Shown: positions 8,270 through 17,747 of the stretch, in pieces
Layout of the letters: the number at the start of each line of letters is the position of its first letter
How positions within the stretch are numbered: the stretch's first letter is position 1
Assembly: GCF_005081185.1 (NCBI RefSeq)
Contig: NZ_CP034870.1
Location: 543,807-566,434 of the forward strand
DNA: 22,628 bases
Reading direction: 5' to 3'
Origin: Buchnera aphidicola (Lipaphis pseudobrassicae)
Lineage (GTDB): Bacteria; Pseudomonadota; Gammaproteobacteria; Enterobacterales; Enterobacteriaceae
The notes under the pieces: generated by a model
What the model saw: only the letters and a program-made list of their open reading frames with translations
Databases searched by the model: none
What the model was told of the DNA's origin: nothing
Translations under genes and position numbers: made by a program

Positions 8270-8704
8270 TTATCCTTCAATTTTACCACCAGAACGTTCT
8301 ATTTCCATACGAGCACCTTTAGTCACAGACAAACCTCGTATAATTAAAGAAAGTTTTAATTTTCCTGTCAAAATAATCTTTGCTTGTTTAACATTTTTTT
8401 TAACAATTTTCTCTTTCTTTAATATATTGAGATCAATAATATTTGTAGATAAATTTGATATATCTGTCAAACGTACTTCAGAAGTACTATTTTTTTTTCG
8501 AGAATTAAAACCAAATTTAGGAAGTCTTCTATATAAAGGCATCTGACCTCCTTCAAAACCACGACGAATGCTACTACCTGATCTAGATTTTTGACCTTTA
8601 TGACCTCTACCTGCAGTTTTTCCTAATCCAGAACCAATGCCTCTTCCTTTTCTTTTTCTGTCTTGTTTTGCTCCATATGCTGGAGAAATAGTGTTCAAAT
8701 ACAT
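8270..8704 (-). CDS. rplO: 50S ribosomal protein L15
   Basis: L15 is a late-binding 50S protein whose long basic N-terminal extension threads into 23S rRNA. The 144 residues equal the E. coli length. The glycine- and arginine-rich segment [20 protein letters not shown] (21-40) and [18 protein letters not shown] (49-66) are diagnostic; the C-terminal RIEIERSGG-like motif is present as [12 protein letters not shown]. It follows rpmD by three bases and precedes secY, as in the E. coli spc operon. A run of nine A on the coding strand (8490-8498) is in frame. Confidence 0.97.
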   Translation of the reverse strand: MYLNTISPAYGAKQDRKRKGRGIGSGLGKTAGRGHKGQKSRSGSSIRRGFEGGQMPLYRRLPKFGFNSRKKNSTSEVRLTDISNLSTNIIDLNILKKEKIVKKNVKQAKIILTGKLKLSLIIRGLSVTKGARMEIERSGGKIEG

Positions 8705-8707
8705 TAT

Positions 8708-8887
8708 TTATTCCTCTTGTATTTTTAAAATATAAGAAATTTTTCTTATCATACCTTGAATTGCGGCTGTATTTTCACGTATTACAGTGTGTCCAATATA
8801 ACGTAATCCAAGACCAATTAGTGTTTTTCTATGTTTAGGCAATCTTCCTATAGCACTTTTTATTTGAGTGATTTTTATATTTTTCAT
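8708..8887 (-). CDS. rpmD: 50S ribosomal protein L30
   Basis: Translated by hand, this 59-residue protein has the E. coli length. It begins [20 protein letters not shown] and continues with [20 protein letters not shown], matching the L30 family core ([15 protein letters not shown]-type segment, GHTV). L30 is a small 23S rRNA binder on the 50S subunit. It fits the spc order rpsE-rpmD-rplO, 10 bases after rpsE. Its end carries GAGG, which serves as Shine-Dalgarno for rplO. Confidence 0.97.
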   Translation of the reverse strand: MKNIKITQIKSAIGRLPKHRKTLIGLGLRYIGHTVIRENTAAIQGMIRKISYILKIQEE

Positions 8888-8897
8888 GAAATAAAAT

Positions 8898-9401
8898 TTA
8901 TCCTAATATCTCTTCAATTTGTTTATTTCTCTTAGCTGCTATCATTTCTGGAGATTTCATATGCATTAGACCATTGATAGTAGCTCGAACAACATTGATT
9001 GGATTAGTAGAACCATAAGTTTTAGCTAATACATTATGTACTCCTGCTACTTCTAAAACTGCTCGCATAGCACCACCTGCAATAATACCAGTTCCATCAG
9101 AAGCTGGTTTCATAAAAATTTTTGATCCAGTGTGAGTCCCTTTTAAAGAATGTTGTAAAGTTTTATTTATAAGTGGAATAGTAATCATATTACGTCTAGC
9201 TTTTTCCATGGCTTTTTGAATAGCAGCAGGAACTTCACGAGCTTTTCCATAACCAAATCCAACTCGACCATTCCCATTTCCTACTACAGTTAATGCTGTA
9301 AAAGAAAATATACGACCACCTTTTACAGTTTTTGATACCCGATTTACTGTAATTAATTTTTCTTGTAAATCACTATTATTTTTTTTATCAATGTTAGCCA
9401 T
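8898..9401 (-). CDS. rpsE: 30S ribosomal protein S5
   Basis: S5 lies at the 30S mRNA entry, supports helicase activity and accuracy, and contacts S4 and S8. The 167 residues equal E. coli S5. The N-terminal double-stranded-RNA-binding-like domain has the spectinomycin loop [11 protein letters not shown] at 24-34, then [18 protein letters not shown] at 41-58; the C-terminal domain has [20 protein letters not shown] at 101-120. It lies 15 bases after rplR. Confidence 0.98.
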   Translation of the reverse strand: MANIDKKNNSDLQEKLITVNRVSKTVKGGRIFSFTALTVVGNGNGRVGFGYGKAREVPAAIQKAMEKARRNMITIPLINKTLQHSLKGTHTGSKIFMKPASDGTGIIAGGAMRAVLEVAGVHNVLAKTYGSTNPINVVRATINGLMHMKSPEMIAAKRNKQIEEILG

Positions 9402-9416
9402 ACTGTATTTTTCACC

Positions 9417-9785
9417 TTAAAAATTAAGTCCAACTTCACGAGCGGATTTTGCTAATTGTTTTATACGACCATGATATTTAAAACCAGATCGATCAAAAGA
9501 AACATTACATATTCCTTTTGATAAGGCTCTTTCGGCAATAATCTTCCCTATTACTTTTGCCGCTTCTTTATTACCTGTATATTTTAAAGTACAGCTTATC
9601 TTTTTTTCTAAAGTTGAAGCAAATACTAAAACTTTGGAATCTTCAGAAGAAATGATTTGGGCATATATATGACGAGAAGTACGGTGTACAACTAATCGAG
9701 TTGCACCTAGTTCTTTGATTTTACAACGTGTTTTCATAGATCTGCGTATACGACTAAAAATTTTGTTTTTACTTATAATAATCAT
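9417..9785 (-). CDS. rplR: 50S ribosomal protein L18
   Basis: L18 binds 5S rRNA with L5 and helps place it in the central protuberance. It has 122 residues against 117 in E. coli; the extra residues are an N-terminal MIIIS-type extension. No start codon lies closer to the conserved RIRR, so I keep the ATG at 9785. Family blocks are [20 protein letters not shown] (25-44), [12 protein letters not shown] and [12 protein letters not shown]. The start is one base after the rplF stop, so the pair is probably translationally coupled. Confidence 0.95.
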   Translation of the reverse strand: MIIISKNKIFSRIRRSMKTRCKIKELGATRLVVHRTSRHIYAQIISSEDSKVLVFASTLEKKISCTLKYTGNKEAAKVIGKIIAERALSKGICNVSFDRSGFKYHGRIKQLAKSAREVGLNF

Positions 9786-9786
9786 A

Positions 9787-10323
9787 TTATTTCTTTTTCG
9801 CCTCTTTTATTCGTATAATCTCATTCGAATAACGAATACCCTTTCCTTTATAAGGTTCTGGAACACGATAAGCACGTAAATTAGCAGCGATTTGTCCAAC
9901 TAATTGTTTATCTATCCCTTTAACTATTATTTCTGCAGGAGAAGGATTCTCTATACTAATACCTTGAGGTAAAGAATAAGTAATAGGATGAGAATAACCT
10001 AATGACATGCTAATTACATTGTTTTTCGCCATTGAAACTCTGTATCCAACTCCAGAAAGTTGTAATTTTTTAGTAAATTTTTCAGAAACACCTATAATCA
10101 TAGAGTTTACTAAAGCTCTTGATGTTCCTGCTTGGGCCCAACTATCGGAAAAACCTGCACGTGGAAAGAACATAATTTTATTTTCTAGATACTCAATTTT
10201 AACTGATTGGTGAATAGTACGTGAAAGATGTCCATATTTACCTTGAATAGATATTACTTGTTCATGTAATTCTACATTAACATTAGAAGGAACTAAAATT
10301 GGACGTTTAGCAATACGAGACAT
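9787..10323 (-). CDS. rplF: 50S ribosomal protein L6
   Basis: L6 lies beside the sarcin-ricin region and the L7/L12 stalk base on the 50S subunit. At 178 residues it is one longer than E. coli L6. It has the two L6 repeats: [15 protein letters not shown] at the start, [12 protein letters not shown] near 87-98, and the C-terminal signature [14 protein letters not shown] at 155-168. It lies 19 bases after rpsH in the spc order. Confidence 0.97.
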   Translation of the reverse strand: MSRIAKRPILVPSNVNVELHEQVISIQGKYGHLSRTIHQSVKIEYLENKIMFFPRAGFSDSWAQAGTSRALVNSMIIGVSEKFTKKLQLSGVGYRVSMAKNNVISMSLGYSHPITYSLPQGISIENPSPAEIIVKGIDKQLVGQIAANLRAYRVPEPYKGKGIRYSNEIIRIKEAKKK

Positions 10324-10342
10324 TATTTCTCCATTTTATAAT

Positions 10343-10735
10343 TTAAGATACATAACAAACAATTTCACCACCCAAACCTATTTTACGAGCTTTTCGATCT
10401 GTCATAATACCTTGAGAAGTAGAAATTACAGCAATCCCTAAATTATCCATTACTTTAGGTAATTTATTCTTTTTTTTATATATTCTCAAACTTGGACGGC
10501 TAACACGTTGAATTGTTTCTATAACAGGTTTTCCATGAAAGTATTTTAAAAATATCTCTAATTCTAATTTCGAAGTTCCTGTAATATTAAAATCTTTAAT
10601 AAAACCTTCTTTTTTTAATAAAATAACAATTGATTTTTTTAATTTAGATAAAGGCATTTTTACTGAATATTTATTAGCTAATTGACCATTTCTAATACGA
10701 GTTAACATATCTGATACTGGATCTTGCATGCTCAT
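10343..10735 (-). CDS. rpsH: 30S ribosomal protein S8
   Basis: S8 is a primary binder of the 16S central domain (helix 21); in E. coli it also represses the spc operon by binding mRNA near the rplE start. The 130 residues equal the E. coli length. [18 protein letters not shown] opens the protein and [20 protein letters not shown] (104-123) followed by EIVCYVS closes it. The mRNA near rplE here carries a tandem duplication, so whether S8 feedback persists is open. Confidence 0.97.
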   Translation of the reverse strand: MSMQDPVSDMLTRIRNGQLANKYSVKMPLSKLKKSIVILLKKEGFIKDFNITGTSKLELEIFLKYFHGKPVIETIQRVSRPSLRIYKKKNKLPKVMDNLGIAVISTSQGIMTDRKARKIGLGGEIVCYVS

Positions 10736-10766
10736 TTTAAAACTCCAAAATCTGAAAAAATATATT

Positions 10767-11072
10767 TTACCAACTTGCTTTTTTTAATCCAGGTATTTCA
10801 CCTTTCATAGCCGCTTCTCGAACTTTAATTCGACTTAATCCGAATTTTCGTAAAAAAGCATGAGGTCGTCCGGTTTGACGACATCTATTTCTTTGACGCG
10901 ATGGACTAGAATCACGTGGAAAAGATTGTAATTTAAGAACCGCATTCCAACGCTTTTCTTCTGATAAATGAATATTAGAAATAATATTTTTTAACTCAAT
11001 ACGTTGCGCATAAAATTTATTAGCTAATTTTATACGTTTTACTTCTCTTGCTTTCATTGATTGTTTAGCCAT
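10767..11072 (-). CDS. rpsN: 30S ribosomal protein S14
   Basis: S14 is a late-binding 30S head protein near the A site. The 101 residues equal E. coli S14, the long form without the zinc-binding CxxC pairs. [13 protein letters not shown] opens it; [20 protein letters not shown] near 49-68, then [13 protein letters not shown] and the C-terminal [10 protein letters not shown], are diagnostic. It lies 15 bases after rplE. Confidence 0.97.
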   Translation of the reverse strand: MAKQSMKAREVKRIKLANKFYAQRIELKNIISNIHLSEEKRWNAVLKLQSFPRDSSPSRQRNRCRQTGRPHAFLRKFGLSRIKVREAAMKGEIPGLKKASW

Positions 11073-11087
11073 TGAATAACCTTAATG

Positions 11088-11627
11088 CTATTTTCGAAAG
11101 GGAAAATTAAACGAGGATAATAATAAGCGACCTTCATTATCATTTTTAGCTGTAGTAGTTATAGTAATATCTAATCCACGTACTCGATCAACTTTATCAT
11201 AATCAATTTCAGGAAAAATAATCTGCTCTCGTATTCCTAAACTATAATTTCCTTTTCCATCAAAAGAATTAGTTGATAATCCACGAAAATCACGAATACG
11301 CGGAATAGCAATAATTATTAAACGCTCAAAAAAATCCCATTTTCTTTGACCACGTAATGTAACTTTACAGCCAATAGGATAACCTTGACGAATTTTAAAA
11401 CCTGCCACTGATTTACGAGCTTTAGTCACTAATGGTTTTTGTCCAGATATTACTGTTAAGTCTAAAATAGCATTATCTAAAATTTTTTTATCAGAAGCTG
11501 CTAAACCTACACCCATATTTAAAGTTATTTTATCAATTCTAGGAACCTGCATACTAGAAGTATAATTTAATTTGAGCATGAGTTGTTTAATGACTTTTGA
11601 TTTATAATAATTATAAAATGTAGACAT
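11088..11627 (-). CDS. rplE: 50S ribosomal protein L5
   Basis: L5 binds 5S rRNA and contacts P-site tRNA from the central protuberance. The 179 residues equal the E. coli length, which supports the ATG at 11627. [14 protein letters not shown] at 28-41 is the signature; [18 protein letters not shown] and the C-terminal [20 protein letters not shown] follow. The nearest GGAG is 13 bases before the ATG, further than usual, and belongs to one copy of an 11-base direct repeat in the leader. Confidence 0.98.
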   Translation of the reverse strand: MSTFYNYYKSKVIKQLMLKLNYTSSMQVPRIDKITLNMGVGLAASDKKILDNAILDLTVISGQKPLVTKARKSVAGFKIRQGYPIGCKVTLRGQRKWDFFERLIIIAIPRIRDFRGLSTNSFDGKGNYSLGIREQIIFPEIDYDKVDRVRGLDITITTTAKNDNEGRLLLSSFNFPFRK

Positions 11628-11637
11628 TGTATTTATG

Positions 11638-11663
11638 TTACTCCGTTTGGGATTACTCCGTTT
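11638..11663 (-). repeat. Tandem duplication of the rplE ribosome-binding region
   Basis: On the minus strand AAACGGAGTAA occurs twice, at 11663-11653 and 11648-11638, with a 15-base period. Each copy carries the Shine-Dalgarno core GGAG. The downstream GGAG is 13 bases and the upstream one 28 bases from the rplE ATG. It fills most of the 51-base gap between rplX and rplE. Confidence 0.85.
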
Positions 11664-11678
11664 CGTATTATAAAAAAA

Positions 11679-11993
11679 CTATTTAATAACTTTTCCATTA
11701 GATTTAAAAAAACGAATTTTTTTCCCTTCTTTAAACTTAAAACCAACACGATCTGATTTATTAGATTCTGGGTTAAAAATAGCAATATTTGATATTTGAA
11801 TAGGAGCTTCTTTTTCAATAATACCACCTATTCTATTTTGCGAAGGAATTGGTTTTTGGTGTTTTTTAATCATATTTAAACCATTTATGATTACTTTATT
11901 TGAAGATAAAATACTTTTGATAACACCTTTTTTTCCCTTATCTTTCCCAGTCAATACAATGACTTCGTCATTACGACGTAATTTTGATGCCAT
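11679..11993 (-). CDS. rplX: 50S ribosomal protein L24
   Basis: L24 is an assembly initiator of the 50S subunit that binds the 5' end of 23S rRNA near the exit tunnel. The 104 residues equal the E. coli length. An N-terminal KOW motif is visible in [20 protein letters not shown] (8-27), followed by [18 protein letters not shown]. It ends in TAG, with a 51-base gap before rplE that is long for this operon. Confidence 0.97.
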   Translation of the reverse strand: MASKLRRNDEVIVLTGKDKGKKGVIKSILSSNKVIINGLNMIKKHQKPIPSQNRIGGIIEKEAPIQISNIAIFNPESNKSDRVGFKFKEGKKIRFFKSNGKVIK

Positions 11994-12022
11994 ATCTTAT
12001 TCCTTTAACACTAAAATATTTT

Positions 12023-12391
12023 TTAAAGAACTTCTGGAGCTAATGAAATAATTTTCATAAATTTTTCTGTTCGAAGTTCACGGGTAACAGGTCCAAAAAT
12101 ACGAGTTCCAATAGGTTGTTCGTTATTATTTAACACAACACAAGCATTAGTATCAAAACGAATGATAGAACCATCAGATCGTCTCACTCCTTTTTTAGTT
12201 CTTACTATTACAGCTTTTAATACCTCTCCTTTTTTTACTTTTCCTCTAGGTATTGCTTCTTTAATTGTAATTTTAATAATATCGCCGATACCTGCATATC
12301 GACGATGAGAACCACCTAATACTTTAATACACATAGCAGAACGTGCGCCAGAATTATCTGCTACTTGTAAAATTGTTTGTTCTTGAATCAT
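12023..12391 (-). CDS. rplN: 50S ribosomal protein L14
   Basis: L14 binds 23S rRNA at the subunit interface, makes a bridge to the 30S subunit and is the landing site of silencing factor RsfS. It has 122 residues; E. coli has 123. The difference is one residue in the loop LNNNEQPIG (E. coli LNNNSEQPIG). [20 protein letters not shown] (11-30) and [15 protein letters not shown] are intact. It is the first gene of the ancestral spc operon, with GAGG (12402-12405) ten bases before the ATG. Confidence 0.97.
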   Translation of the reverse strand: MIQEQTILQVADNSGARSAMCIKVLGGSHRRYAGIGDIIKITIKEAIPRGKVKKGEVLKAVIVRTKKGVRRSDGSIIRFDTNACVVLNNNEQPIGTRIFGPVTRELRTEKFMKIISLAPEVL

Positions 12392-12416
12392 GTTTTCAAT
12401 GCCTCTATTATTCTAA

Positions 12417-12443
12417 TTAACGTATTAAGAAAATACTAGTTAA
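12417..12443 (-). promoter_or_regulatory. Stem-loop at the predicted 5' end of the spc transcript
   Basis: On the minus strand TTAAC pairs with GTTAA and GTATT with AATAC, giving 10 bp with a two-base bulge (TA) and a five-base loop (TTCTT). The predicted start site of the spc promoter is near 12447, so the hairpin would begin within a few bases of the mRNA 5' end. Such end hairpins can slow RNase E attack. This is inference from sequence only. Confidence 0.45.
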
Positions 12444-12453
12444 AGAACATTTT

Positions 12454-12462
12454 ATTATAACA
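12454..12462 (-). promoter_or_regulatory. Extended -10 promoter of the spc operon (candidate)
   Basis: The minus strand reads TGTTATAAT, a perfect extended -10 (TGn-TATAAT), in the 125-base gap between rpsQ and rplN. This is exactly the ancestral S10/spc border. The -35 region is poor (TATTAA at a 17-base spacing), which extended -10 promoters tolerate. The predicted leader of rplN is about 56 bases. Confidence 0.55.
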
Positions 12463-12516
12463 TTAGACATAATTTATTAATAGAAAACAGAACAATACAA
12501 AACTATTTTAAATAAT

Positions 12517-12768
12517 TTACAAAATAGTTTTTTTGACAATACGCACTAATATCCAAGATTTTGTTTTGGAAATAGGACGAGATTCTCTAATTTCTATTAA
12601 ATCCCCAATTGAACATTCGTTTTTTTCATCATGAATATGAAGTTTTGTAGTACGTTTGATAAATTTTCCATAAATAGCATGTTTTACAAAACGCTCAATA
12701 ACGACAACAGCAGATTTTTGCATTTTATTACTTAAAACACGACCCTGCAAAGTTCGAATTTTTGCCAT
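12517..12768 (-). CDS. rpsQ: 30S ribosomal protein S17
   Basis: S17 is a primary 16S rRNA binder with an OB fold in the body of the 30S subunit. It has 83 residues (E. coli 84). [20 protein letters not shown] opens the barrel; [20 protein letters not shown] and [14 protein letters not shown] are the conserved blocks. It starts two bases after rpmC and is the last gene of the ancestral S10 operon. Confidence 0.97.
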   Translation of the reverse strand: MAKIRTLQGRVLSNKMQKSAVVVIERFVKHAIYGKFIKRTTKLHIHDEKNECSIGDLIEIRESRPISKTKSWILVRIVKKTIL

Positions 12769-12770
12769 TT

Positions 12771-12965
12771 TTAGTTTCCTTTCTTTTCAGTCAACAAAGT
12801 CTTCACTTGTGCGATATTGCGTCTGACTTTTTTCAACAAATGAGGTTGTTTTAACTTTCCAGAAACAGATTGCATGCGAAGATTAAATTGTTCTCGAAAT
12901 AATTGTAAAAGTTCTATATTCAGATCTTTTGTACTTTTTTTTCGAAGTTTAACTATTTCTTTCAT
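12771..12965 (-). CDS. rpmC: 50S ribosomal protein L29
   Basis: L29 is a small helical-hairpin protein at the peptide exit, next to L23, where targeting factors dock. It has 64 residues (E. coli 63). [20 protein letters not shown] central helix and the signature [18 protein letters not shown] (45-62) are visible. Its ATG shares one base with the rplP stop (TAATG), a coupling arrangement. Confidence 0.95.
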   Translation of the reverse strand: MKEIVKLRKKSTKDLNIELLQLFREQFNLRMQSVSGKLKQPHLLKKVRRNIAQVKTLLTEKKGN

Positions 12966-13375
12966 TACATCACCATTTTAGTTACAAAAATAGTTCTAAT
13001 CGGTAACTTTGCTGCTGCTAATCTAAATGCTTCACGTGATTCCTCTTCAGTCACACCATCTAATTCATAAAGAATTTTCCCAGGTTGAACTAAAGCTACC
13101 CAATATTCTACATTTCCTTTTCCTTTACCCATTCTTACTTCTAATGGTTTTTGAGTAATAGGTTTGTCAGGGAAAATACGTATCCACATTTTTCCTTGTC
13201 TTTTGATACAACGAGTAATAGCTCTTCTTGCAGACTCAATTTGACGAGCTGTTAAACGTCCCCGATCAATAGCTTTTAAACCAAAAACACCAAAATTAAC
13301 ATCAGTACCAGAAGCTAAACCGCGATTTCGTCCTTTATGCATTTTACGGAATTTTGTACGTTTTGGTTGTAACAT
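12965..13375 (-). CDS. rplP: 50S ribosomal protein L16
   Basis: L16 organises A-site tRNA contacts and is needed for a full peptidyl transferase centre. I place the start at the ATG at 13375, giving [20 protein letters not shown] and 136 residues, the E. coli length. The frame can be extended two codons to a TTG at 13381, but GAGGGG lies six bases before the ATG and E. coli L16 begins at the same residue. [16 protein letters not shown] and [19 protein letters not shown] are the conserved blocks. It overlaps rpmC by one base. Confidence 0.97.
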   Translation of the reverse strand: MLQPKRTKFRKMHKGRNRGLASGTDVNFGVFGLKAIDRGRLTARQIESARRAITRCIKRQGKMWIRIFPDKPITQKPLEVRMGKGKGNVEYWVALVQPGKILYELDGVTEEESREAFRLAAAKLPIRTIFVTKMVM

Positions 13376-13401
13376 GATCAACCCCTCTTTGCCTTCTTTT
13401 T

Positions 13402-14103
13402 TTATTTGCGATGTTTACGATTTTGCTTTTTTTTTTGAATCGAAGGTTTTTCTAGTTTTTCAATTGTTGCCATTCCACCTAATATTTCACCTTTAAAAAT
13501 CCATACTTTTACACCTATTACACCATATGTTGTATGAGCTTCTGAAATACTATAATCAATATTTGCACGTAATGTATGCAAAGGAACTCTGCCTTCTCTA
13601 TACCATTCTCTACGAGCTATCTCTGCCCCACCTAAACGTCCACTAACCTCAACCTTAATACCTTTTGCACCCTGACGCATAGCATTTTGAACAGATCTTT
13701 TCATTGCACGTCTAAACATAACTCTTCGTTCTAACTGAGAAGTTATACTATCTGAAACAAGTTTTGCATCTAGTTCTGGTTTTCGTACTTCAGAAATATT
13801 TATCTGTACTGGAACACCAGTGATTTTACCAATAGTTGTTCTTAATTTTTCTACATCTTCACCTTTTTTCCCAATAACAATACCTGGTCTCGCTGTATAA
13901 ATAGTAACTCGAATGCTTTTCGCAGGTCTTTCAATAATGATTCGTGACACAGATGCTTTTGATAATTCTTTCATTAAAAACTGACGAACTTTATAGTCAC
14001 CATCTAAATGGTCAGCAAAATCTTTAGTATTAGCAAACCAAACTGAATTCCATTTTTTTATTATACCTAAACGCATTCCATTAGGATGTACTTTCTGACC
14101 CAT
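13402..14103 (-). CDS. rpsC: 30S ribosomal protein S3
   Basis: S3 lines the mRNA entry channel and, with S4 and S5, supports unwinding of mRNA structure. The 233 residues equal the E. coli length. [14 protein letters not shown] opens it; the KH domain shows [16 protein letters not shown] near 72-87; the C-terminal domain has [20 protein letters not shown] and [21 protein letters not shown] run of ten A on the coding strand (13437-13446) lies in the basic tail [12 protein letters not shown], where slippage would do least harm. Confidence 0.98.
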   Translation of the reverse strand: MGQKVHPNGMRLGIIKKWNSVWFANTKDFADHLDGDYKVRQFLMKELSKASVSRIIIERPAKSIRVTIYTARPGIVIGKKGEDVEKLRTTIGKITGVPVQINISEVRKPELDAKLVSDSITSQLERRVMFRRAMKRSVQNAMRQGAKGIKVEVSGRLGGAEIARREWYREGRVPLHTLRANIDYSISEAHTTYGVIGVKVWIFKGEILGGMATIEKLEKPSIQKKKQNRKHRK

Positions 14104-14121
14104 TATTATTTTCTCCTAATA

Positions 14122-14454
14122 TTAATGATCAGATACAATCACAGTAATATGACTAGTACGTTTTAAAATACGATCTGCACGTCCTTTAGCACGTGGCATC
14201 ATTCTTTTCATTGTTGAACCTTCATTAACAAAGATTTTTTTAATTACTAATCGATCTATATCAGCACCATTATTATGTTCTGCGTTTGATATAGCTGACT
14301 CTAAAACTTTTTTTACTAAAAAAGCTGCCTTTTTTTTTGTATACATTAAAATATTTAATGCTTGCGAAACTTTTTTACCTCGAATTAAATCTGCAATTAA
14401 ACGTACTTTTTGAGCAGAAGATTTTGCTTGACGATGTTGAGCCAACGTTTCCAT
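14122..14454 (-). CDS. rplV: 50S ribosomal protein L22
   Basis: L22 lines the nascent-peptide tunnel; its long beta-hairpin reaches the constriction. The 110 residues equal the E. coli length. [20 protein letters not shown] opens it and [20 protein letters not shown] near 76-95 is the tunnel hairpin, followed by [14 protein letters not shown] run of nine A on the coding strand (14330-14338) is in frame. It lies 18 bases after rpsS. Confidence 0.98.
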   Translation of the reverse strand: METLAQHRQAKSSAQKVRLIADLIRGKKVSQALNILMYTKKKAAFLVKKVLESAISNAEHNNGADIDRLVIKKIFVNEGSTMKRMMPRAKGRADRILKRTSHITVIVSDH

Positions 14455-14472
14455 TTACATTTCCTCTTTTCT

Positions 14473-14751
14473 TTAACGTTTTTTTACTTTCTTATCAGCA
14501 GTATGCCCTCTATAAGTTCGTGTCAAAGAAAATTCACCTAACTTATGTCCTACCATTTCTTCAGTAATAAATATAGGAATATGTTGACGACCATTGTGTA
14601 CAGATATTGTTAAACCAACCATATTAGGGAATATTGTTGAACGCCTTGACCAAGTTTTTATAGGTTTCTTATCGTTTTTCTTGATTGATTTTTCTACTTT
14701 TTTTAATAAACTTAAATCAATATAAGGACCTTTCTTAAGAGAACGTGGCAT
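14473..14751 (-). CDS. rpsS: 30S ribosomal protein S19
   Basis: S19 binds the 30S head with S13 and touches the A-site finger bridge. The 92 residues equal the E. coli length. [20 protein letters not shown] opens it; [20 protein letters not shown] and [20 protein letters not shown] are the family signatures. It lies 22 bases after rplB. Confidence 0.98.
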   Translation of the reverse strand: MPRSLKKGPYIDLSLLKKVEKSIKKNDKKPIKTWSRRSTIFPNMVGLTISVHNGRQHIPIFITEEMVGHKLGEFSLTRTYRGHTADKKVKKR

Positions 14752-14773
14752 GTTAAAATGATCCTCTTTAAAA

Positions 14774-15595
14774 TTATTTAATACGATGACGTAAAATAAA
14801 TTTTTCAGTGCGTTTGTTTTTACGGGTTTTTTTACCTTTAGTTTGAATACCCCAAGGGGTTACAGGATGTTTTCCAAAATTTCTACCTTCACCACCTCCA
14901 TGAGGATGATCAACAGGATTCATTGCTGTACCGCGCACAGTAGGACGTATTCCTACCCAACGCGATGCACCTGCTTTTCCTAATACTTTTAGCATATGTT
15001 CAGAATTTCCAACTTCGCCAATAGTAGCCCTACAACTAGATTGTATTTTTCTCATTTCACCTGAACGCAATCGTAAAGTAGCATATTCTTTATCACATGC
15101 AACTAATTGTACATAACTTCCTGCAGAACGAGCTATTTGACCACCTTTTCCGGGTTTCATTTCTACATTATGAATAAATGTACCAACTGGTATTTTTTCA
15201 ATTGGCAAACAATTTCCTATCTTTATAGAAGCATGCAAACCAGAAATGATATTGTCTCCTATTTGTAAATTTTTTGGAGCTAAAATATAGTTTCTCTCTC
15301 CATCTTTATATAATATTAAAGCGATATTGGCTGAACGATTAGGATCATATTCTAATCTTTCTACAATAGCTTCTATATTGTCTTTATTTCTCTTAAAATC
15401 TATAATACGATATGCTCTTTTATGTCCGCCACCAATATGACGTGTTGTAATTCTTCCATTGTTATTTCTTCCTCCTGTCTTACATTTCTTTTTTAAGAGT
15501 AAAGAATATGGTTTTCCTTTGTATAGTTTCGTGTTGACAATCTTAATAACATGACGACGACCTGGAGATGTTGGTTTACATTTAACAACTGCCAT
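14774..15595 (-). CDS. rplB: 50S ribosomal protein L2
   Basis: L2 is one of the most conserved 50S proteins, needed for subunit joining and peptidyl transferase activity. The 273 residues equal the E. coli length. It has the OB-type RNA-binding domain ([20 protein letters not shown] near 45-64), the SH3-like barrel, and the C-terminal loop [16 protein letters not shown] with the conserved histidine at position 229 by E. coli numbering, then GKHPVTPWG and a basic tail. Confidence 0.98.
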   Translation of the reverse strand: MAVVKCKPTSPGRRHVIKIVNTKLYKGKPYSLLLKKKCKTGGRNNNGRITTRHIGGGHKRAYRIIDFKRNKDNIEAIVERLEYDPNRSANIALILYKDGERNYILAPKNLQIGDNIISGLHASIKIGNCLPIEKIPVGTFIHNVEMKPGKGGQIARSAGSYVQLVACDKEYATLRLRSGEMRKIQSSCRATIGEVGNSEHMLKVLGKAGASRWVGIRPTVRGTAMNPVDHPHGGGEGRNFGKHPVTPWGIQTKGKKTRKNKRTEKFILRHRIK

Positions 15596-15611
15596 TTATT
15601 TTTTCCTTCAA

Positions 15612-15914
15612 TTACTCTGTATTAGCTATGAAGTCTAAATTATACCCTTTTTTAACTTTAATATAGGCTTTTTTCCAATTGCTCTTTTGAATAATGCGAT
15701 TAGATTGACGCTTTTTTTTTCCCTTAACTTTTAAAGTCTTAACACTATCAACTTCTACGTTAAATATTTTTTTTACTGCAAGCTTTATTTCATATTTAGT
15801 AGCATTATTTAAAACTTTTAAAACAACAGTATGATGCTTTTCTATAGATATAGAAGATTTTTCAGATGCATGTGGAGAAAGTAATATTTTCAGTAAACGC
15901 TCTTCAGAAATCAT
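15612..15914 (-). CDS. rplW: 50S ribosomal protein L23
   Basis: L23 stands at the tunnel exit and is the docking site for trigger factor and signal recognition particle. The 100 residues equal the E. coli length. [20 protein letters not shown] keeps Glu18, the trigger-factor contact in E. coli. [20 protein letters not shown] and [18 protein letters not shown] follow. Its ATG overlaps the rplD stop as ATGA, so the genes are probably translationally coupled. A run of nine A on the coding strand (15712-15720) is in frame. Confidence 0.97.
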   Translation of the reverse strand: MISEERLLKILLSPHASEKSSISIEKHHTVVLKVLNNATKYEIKLAVKKIFNVEVDSVKTLKVKGKKKRQSNRIIQKSNWKKAYIKVKKGYNLDFIANTE

Positions 15915-16516
15915 GAAAGTATTTCCTCTACTTTTTTTATTGCATTAACAGTAATAATTACATGTTCAAAAGATATTAAGCTGACAGGATCTATAGAATA
16001 AACATCTTTAACTTCAACTAAATATAAATTTCTAGAAGCAAGTAATAAATTATTATCTATTTTATCAGTAATAATAAGAACGCTTTTTACATTTATATCT
16101 TTTAATTTTTCCACTAAAAGTTTTGTTTTTGGAGAACTTAATGAAAACTTTTGAAAAGTAATTAATCGTTTTTGACGTATTAACTCAGAAAAAATACTTT
16201 TTAATGCACCACGATACATTTTTTTATTGACTTTTTGACTATATTCTTGTGGTTTTGCGGCAAACGTTACACCACCTGATCTCCAAATTGGACTTCTGAA
16301 AGAACCTGCACGTGCACGACCTGTACCCTTTTGTCGCCATGGTTTTCTACCTGATCCAGAAACTTCAGCACGACTTTTTTGAGCCCTCGTACCTTGACGA
16401 GTAGATGCTGAATAAGCAACAACAACTTGATGAATTAGAGCTTTATTAAAATCACGACCAAAAATGATTTCAGAAACACTAAGAATACTTTGTATATCTT
16501 TAACTACTAATTCCAT
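15911..16516 (-). CDS. rplD: 50S ribosomal protein L4
   Basis: L4 binds 23S rRNA early and sends a loop into the exit tunnel; in E. coli it also represses the S10 operon by transcription attenuation and translation control at the rpsJ leader. The 201 residues equal the E. coli length. The tunnel loop region holds [20 protein letters not shown] (53-72) and [18 protein letters not shown] (73-90). It ends in TGA inside the ATGA overlap with rplW. Whether the autogenous control persists depends on the leader at 17515-17747. Confidence 0.98.
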   Translation of the reverse strand: MELVVKDIQSILSVSEIIFGRDFNKALIHQVVVAYSASTRQGTRAQKSRAEVSGSGRKPWRQKGTGRARAGSFRSPIWRSGGVTFAAKPQEYSQKVNKKMYRGALKSIFSELIRQKRLITFQKFSLSSPKTKLLVEKLKDINVKSVLIITDKIDNNLLLASRNLYLVEVKDVYSIDPVSLISFEHVIITVNAIKKVEEILS

Positions 16517-16533
16517 TCTTTGCTCCTCACTGC

Positions 16534-17163
16534 TTAAACCTTAACAGCCGGTTTAACTATAAGATTACTACCAGTAGCACCGGGAACAGCGCCTTTTACT
16601 AAAAGAATATTTTTATTTTCATCAATATTTACTACATTTAAACTTTGTACTGTGACACGGTTATTACCTAATTGTCCTGCCATTTTTTTCCCTTTAAATA
16701 CTTTTCCGGGAGTTTGGTTTTGACCAATAGAACCAGGCACTCTATGAGATAAAGAGTTTCCATGAGTTGCATCTTGCGTACGAAAATTCCAACGTTTGAC
16801 TGTTCCACAAAAACCCTTTCCTTTAGAAAAACCTGTAACATCTACTTTTTTTACATTTTTAAAAACATTAATTCTAATACTTTCTCCAACTTTAAAAATC
16901 TTATCTTGACTAGTTCTAAATTCCCATAAACCTCGACCGGGAAGAACACCAGATTTTAAAAAATGACCTGCTTGTGGTTTTTTTAACTTATTGGTTTTTT
17001 TTAGACCAGTTGTTACTTGAATAGCACAATAAAAATCAGTATTCATATTTTTAATTTGTGTAATTCTATTTTCCTGAAGTTCGATTACGGTCACAGGAAT
17101 TGCAGTTCCTTCTTTAGTAAAAATACGAGTCATGCCAATCTTTTTGCCTACTAAACCAACCAT
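16534..17163 (-). CDS. rplC: 50S ribosomal protein L3
   Basis: L3 is an early assembly protein that sends an extension near the peptidyl transferase centre. The 209 residues equal the E. coli length. [15 protein letters not shown] opens it; [15 protein letters not shown] (111-125) and [20 protein letters not shown] (140-159) are diagnostic. Gln150, the residue methylated by PrmB in E. coli, is present. It lies 39 bases after rpsJ. Confidence 0.98.
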   Translation of the reverse strand: MVGLVGKKIGMTRIFTKEGTAIPVTVIELQENRITQIKNMNTDFYCAIQVTTGLKKTNKLKKPQAGHFLKSGVLPGRGLWEFRTSQDKIFKVGESIRINVFKNVKKVDVTGFSKGKGFCGTVKRWNFRTQDATHGNSLSHRVPGSIGQNQTPGKVFKGKKMAGQLGNNRVTVQSLNVVNIDENKNILLVKGAVPGATGSNLIVKPAVKV

Positions 17164-17202
17164 TTTTTTAATACCTTATATGTATCTATGATATATATAT
17201 AA

Positions 17203-17666
<464 letters not shown>

Positions 17667-17691
17667 GAAAAGAGCATTTTATACTCTTTTC
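17667..17691 (-). terminator. Terminator-like hairpin after tuf
   Basis: GAAAAGAG (17667-17674) and CTCTTTTC (17684-17691) form an 8-bp stem, extendable by an A-T pair, with a 9-base loop. On the minus strand it lies about 57 bases after the tuf stop. The downstream sequence is T-rich but interrupted (TTAATCAATGTTTATTATTTTT), so termination may be partial. It separates the str genes from the S10 genes. Confidence 0.5.
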
Positions 17692-17747
17692 TCAATAAAT
17701 TCAACTAGATATCAAAATAAAATAATATTTTTAATAAAAGGTAACTA

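Noticed and set aside
8247..8546. 99-codon plus-strand frame antisense to rplO
   Set aside because: The opposite strand encodes an intact L15; the plus-strand protein has no family features.
10007..10213. Plus-strand frame inside rplF (similar ones at 14337-14567 and 17966-18148)
   Set aside because: All lie antisense to highly conserved translation genes and show no start context or family match.
11633..11827. 64-codon minus-strand frame overlapping the end of rplX
   Set aside because: It is a shifted frame of rplX running through the rplE leader; the protein is low-complexity and resembles nothing I know.
12023..12391. One-residue deletion in L14 as a functional oddity
   Set aside because: It is in a surface loop of Asn residues, all core motifs are intact, and the comparison rests on memory of the E. 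coli sequence.
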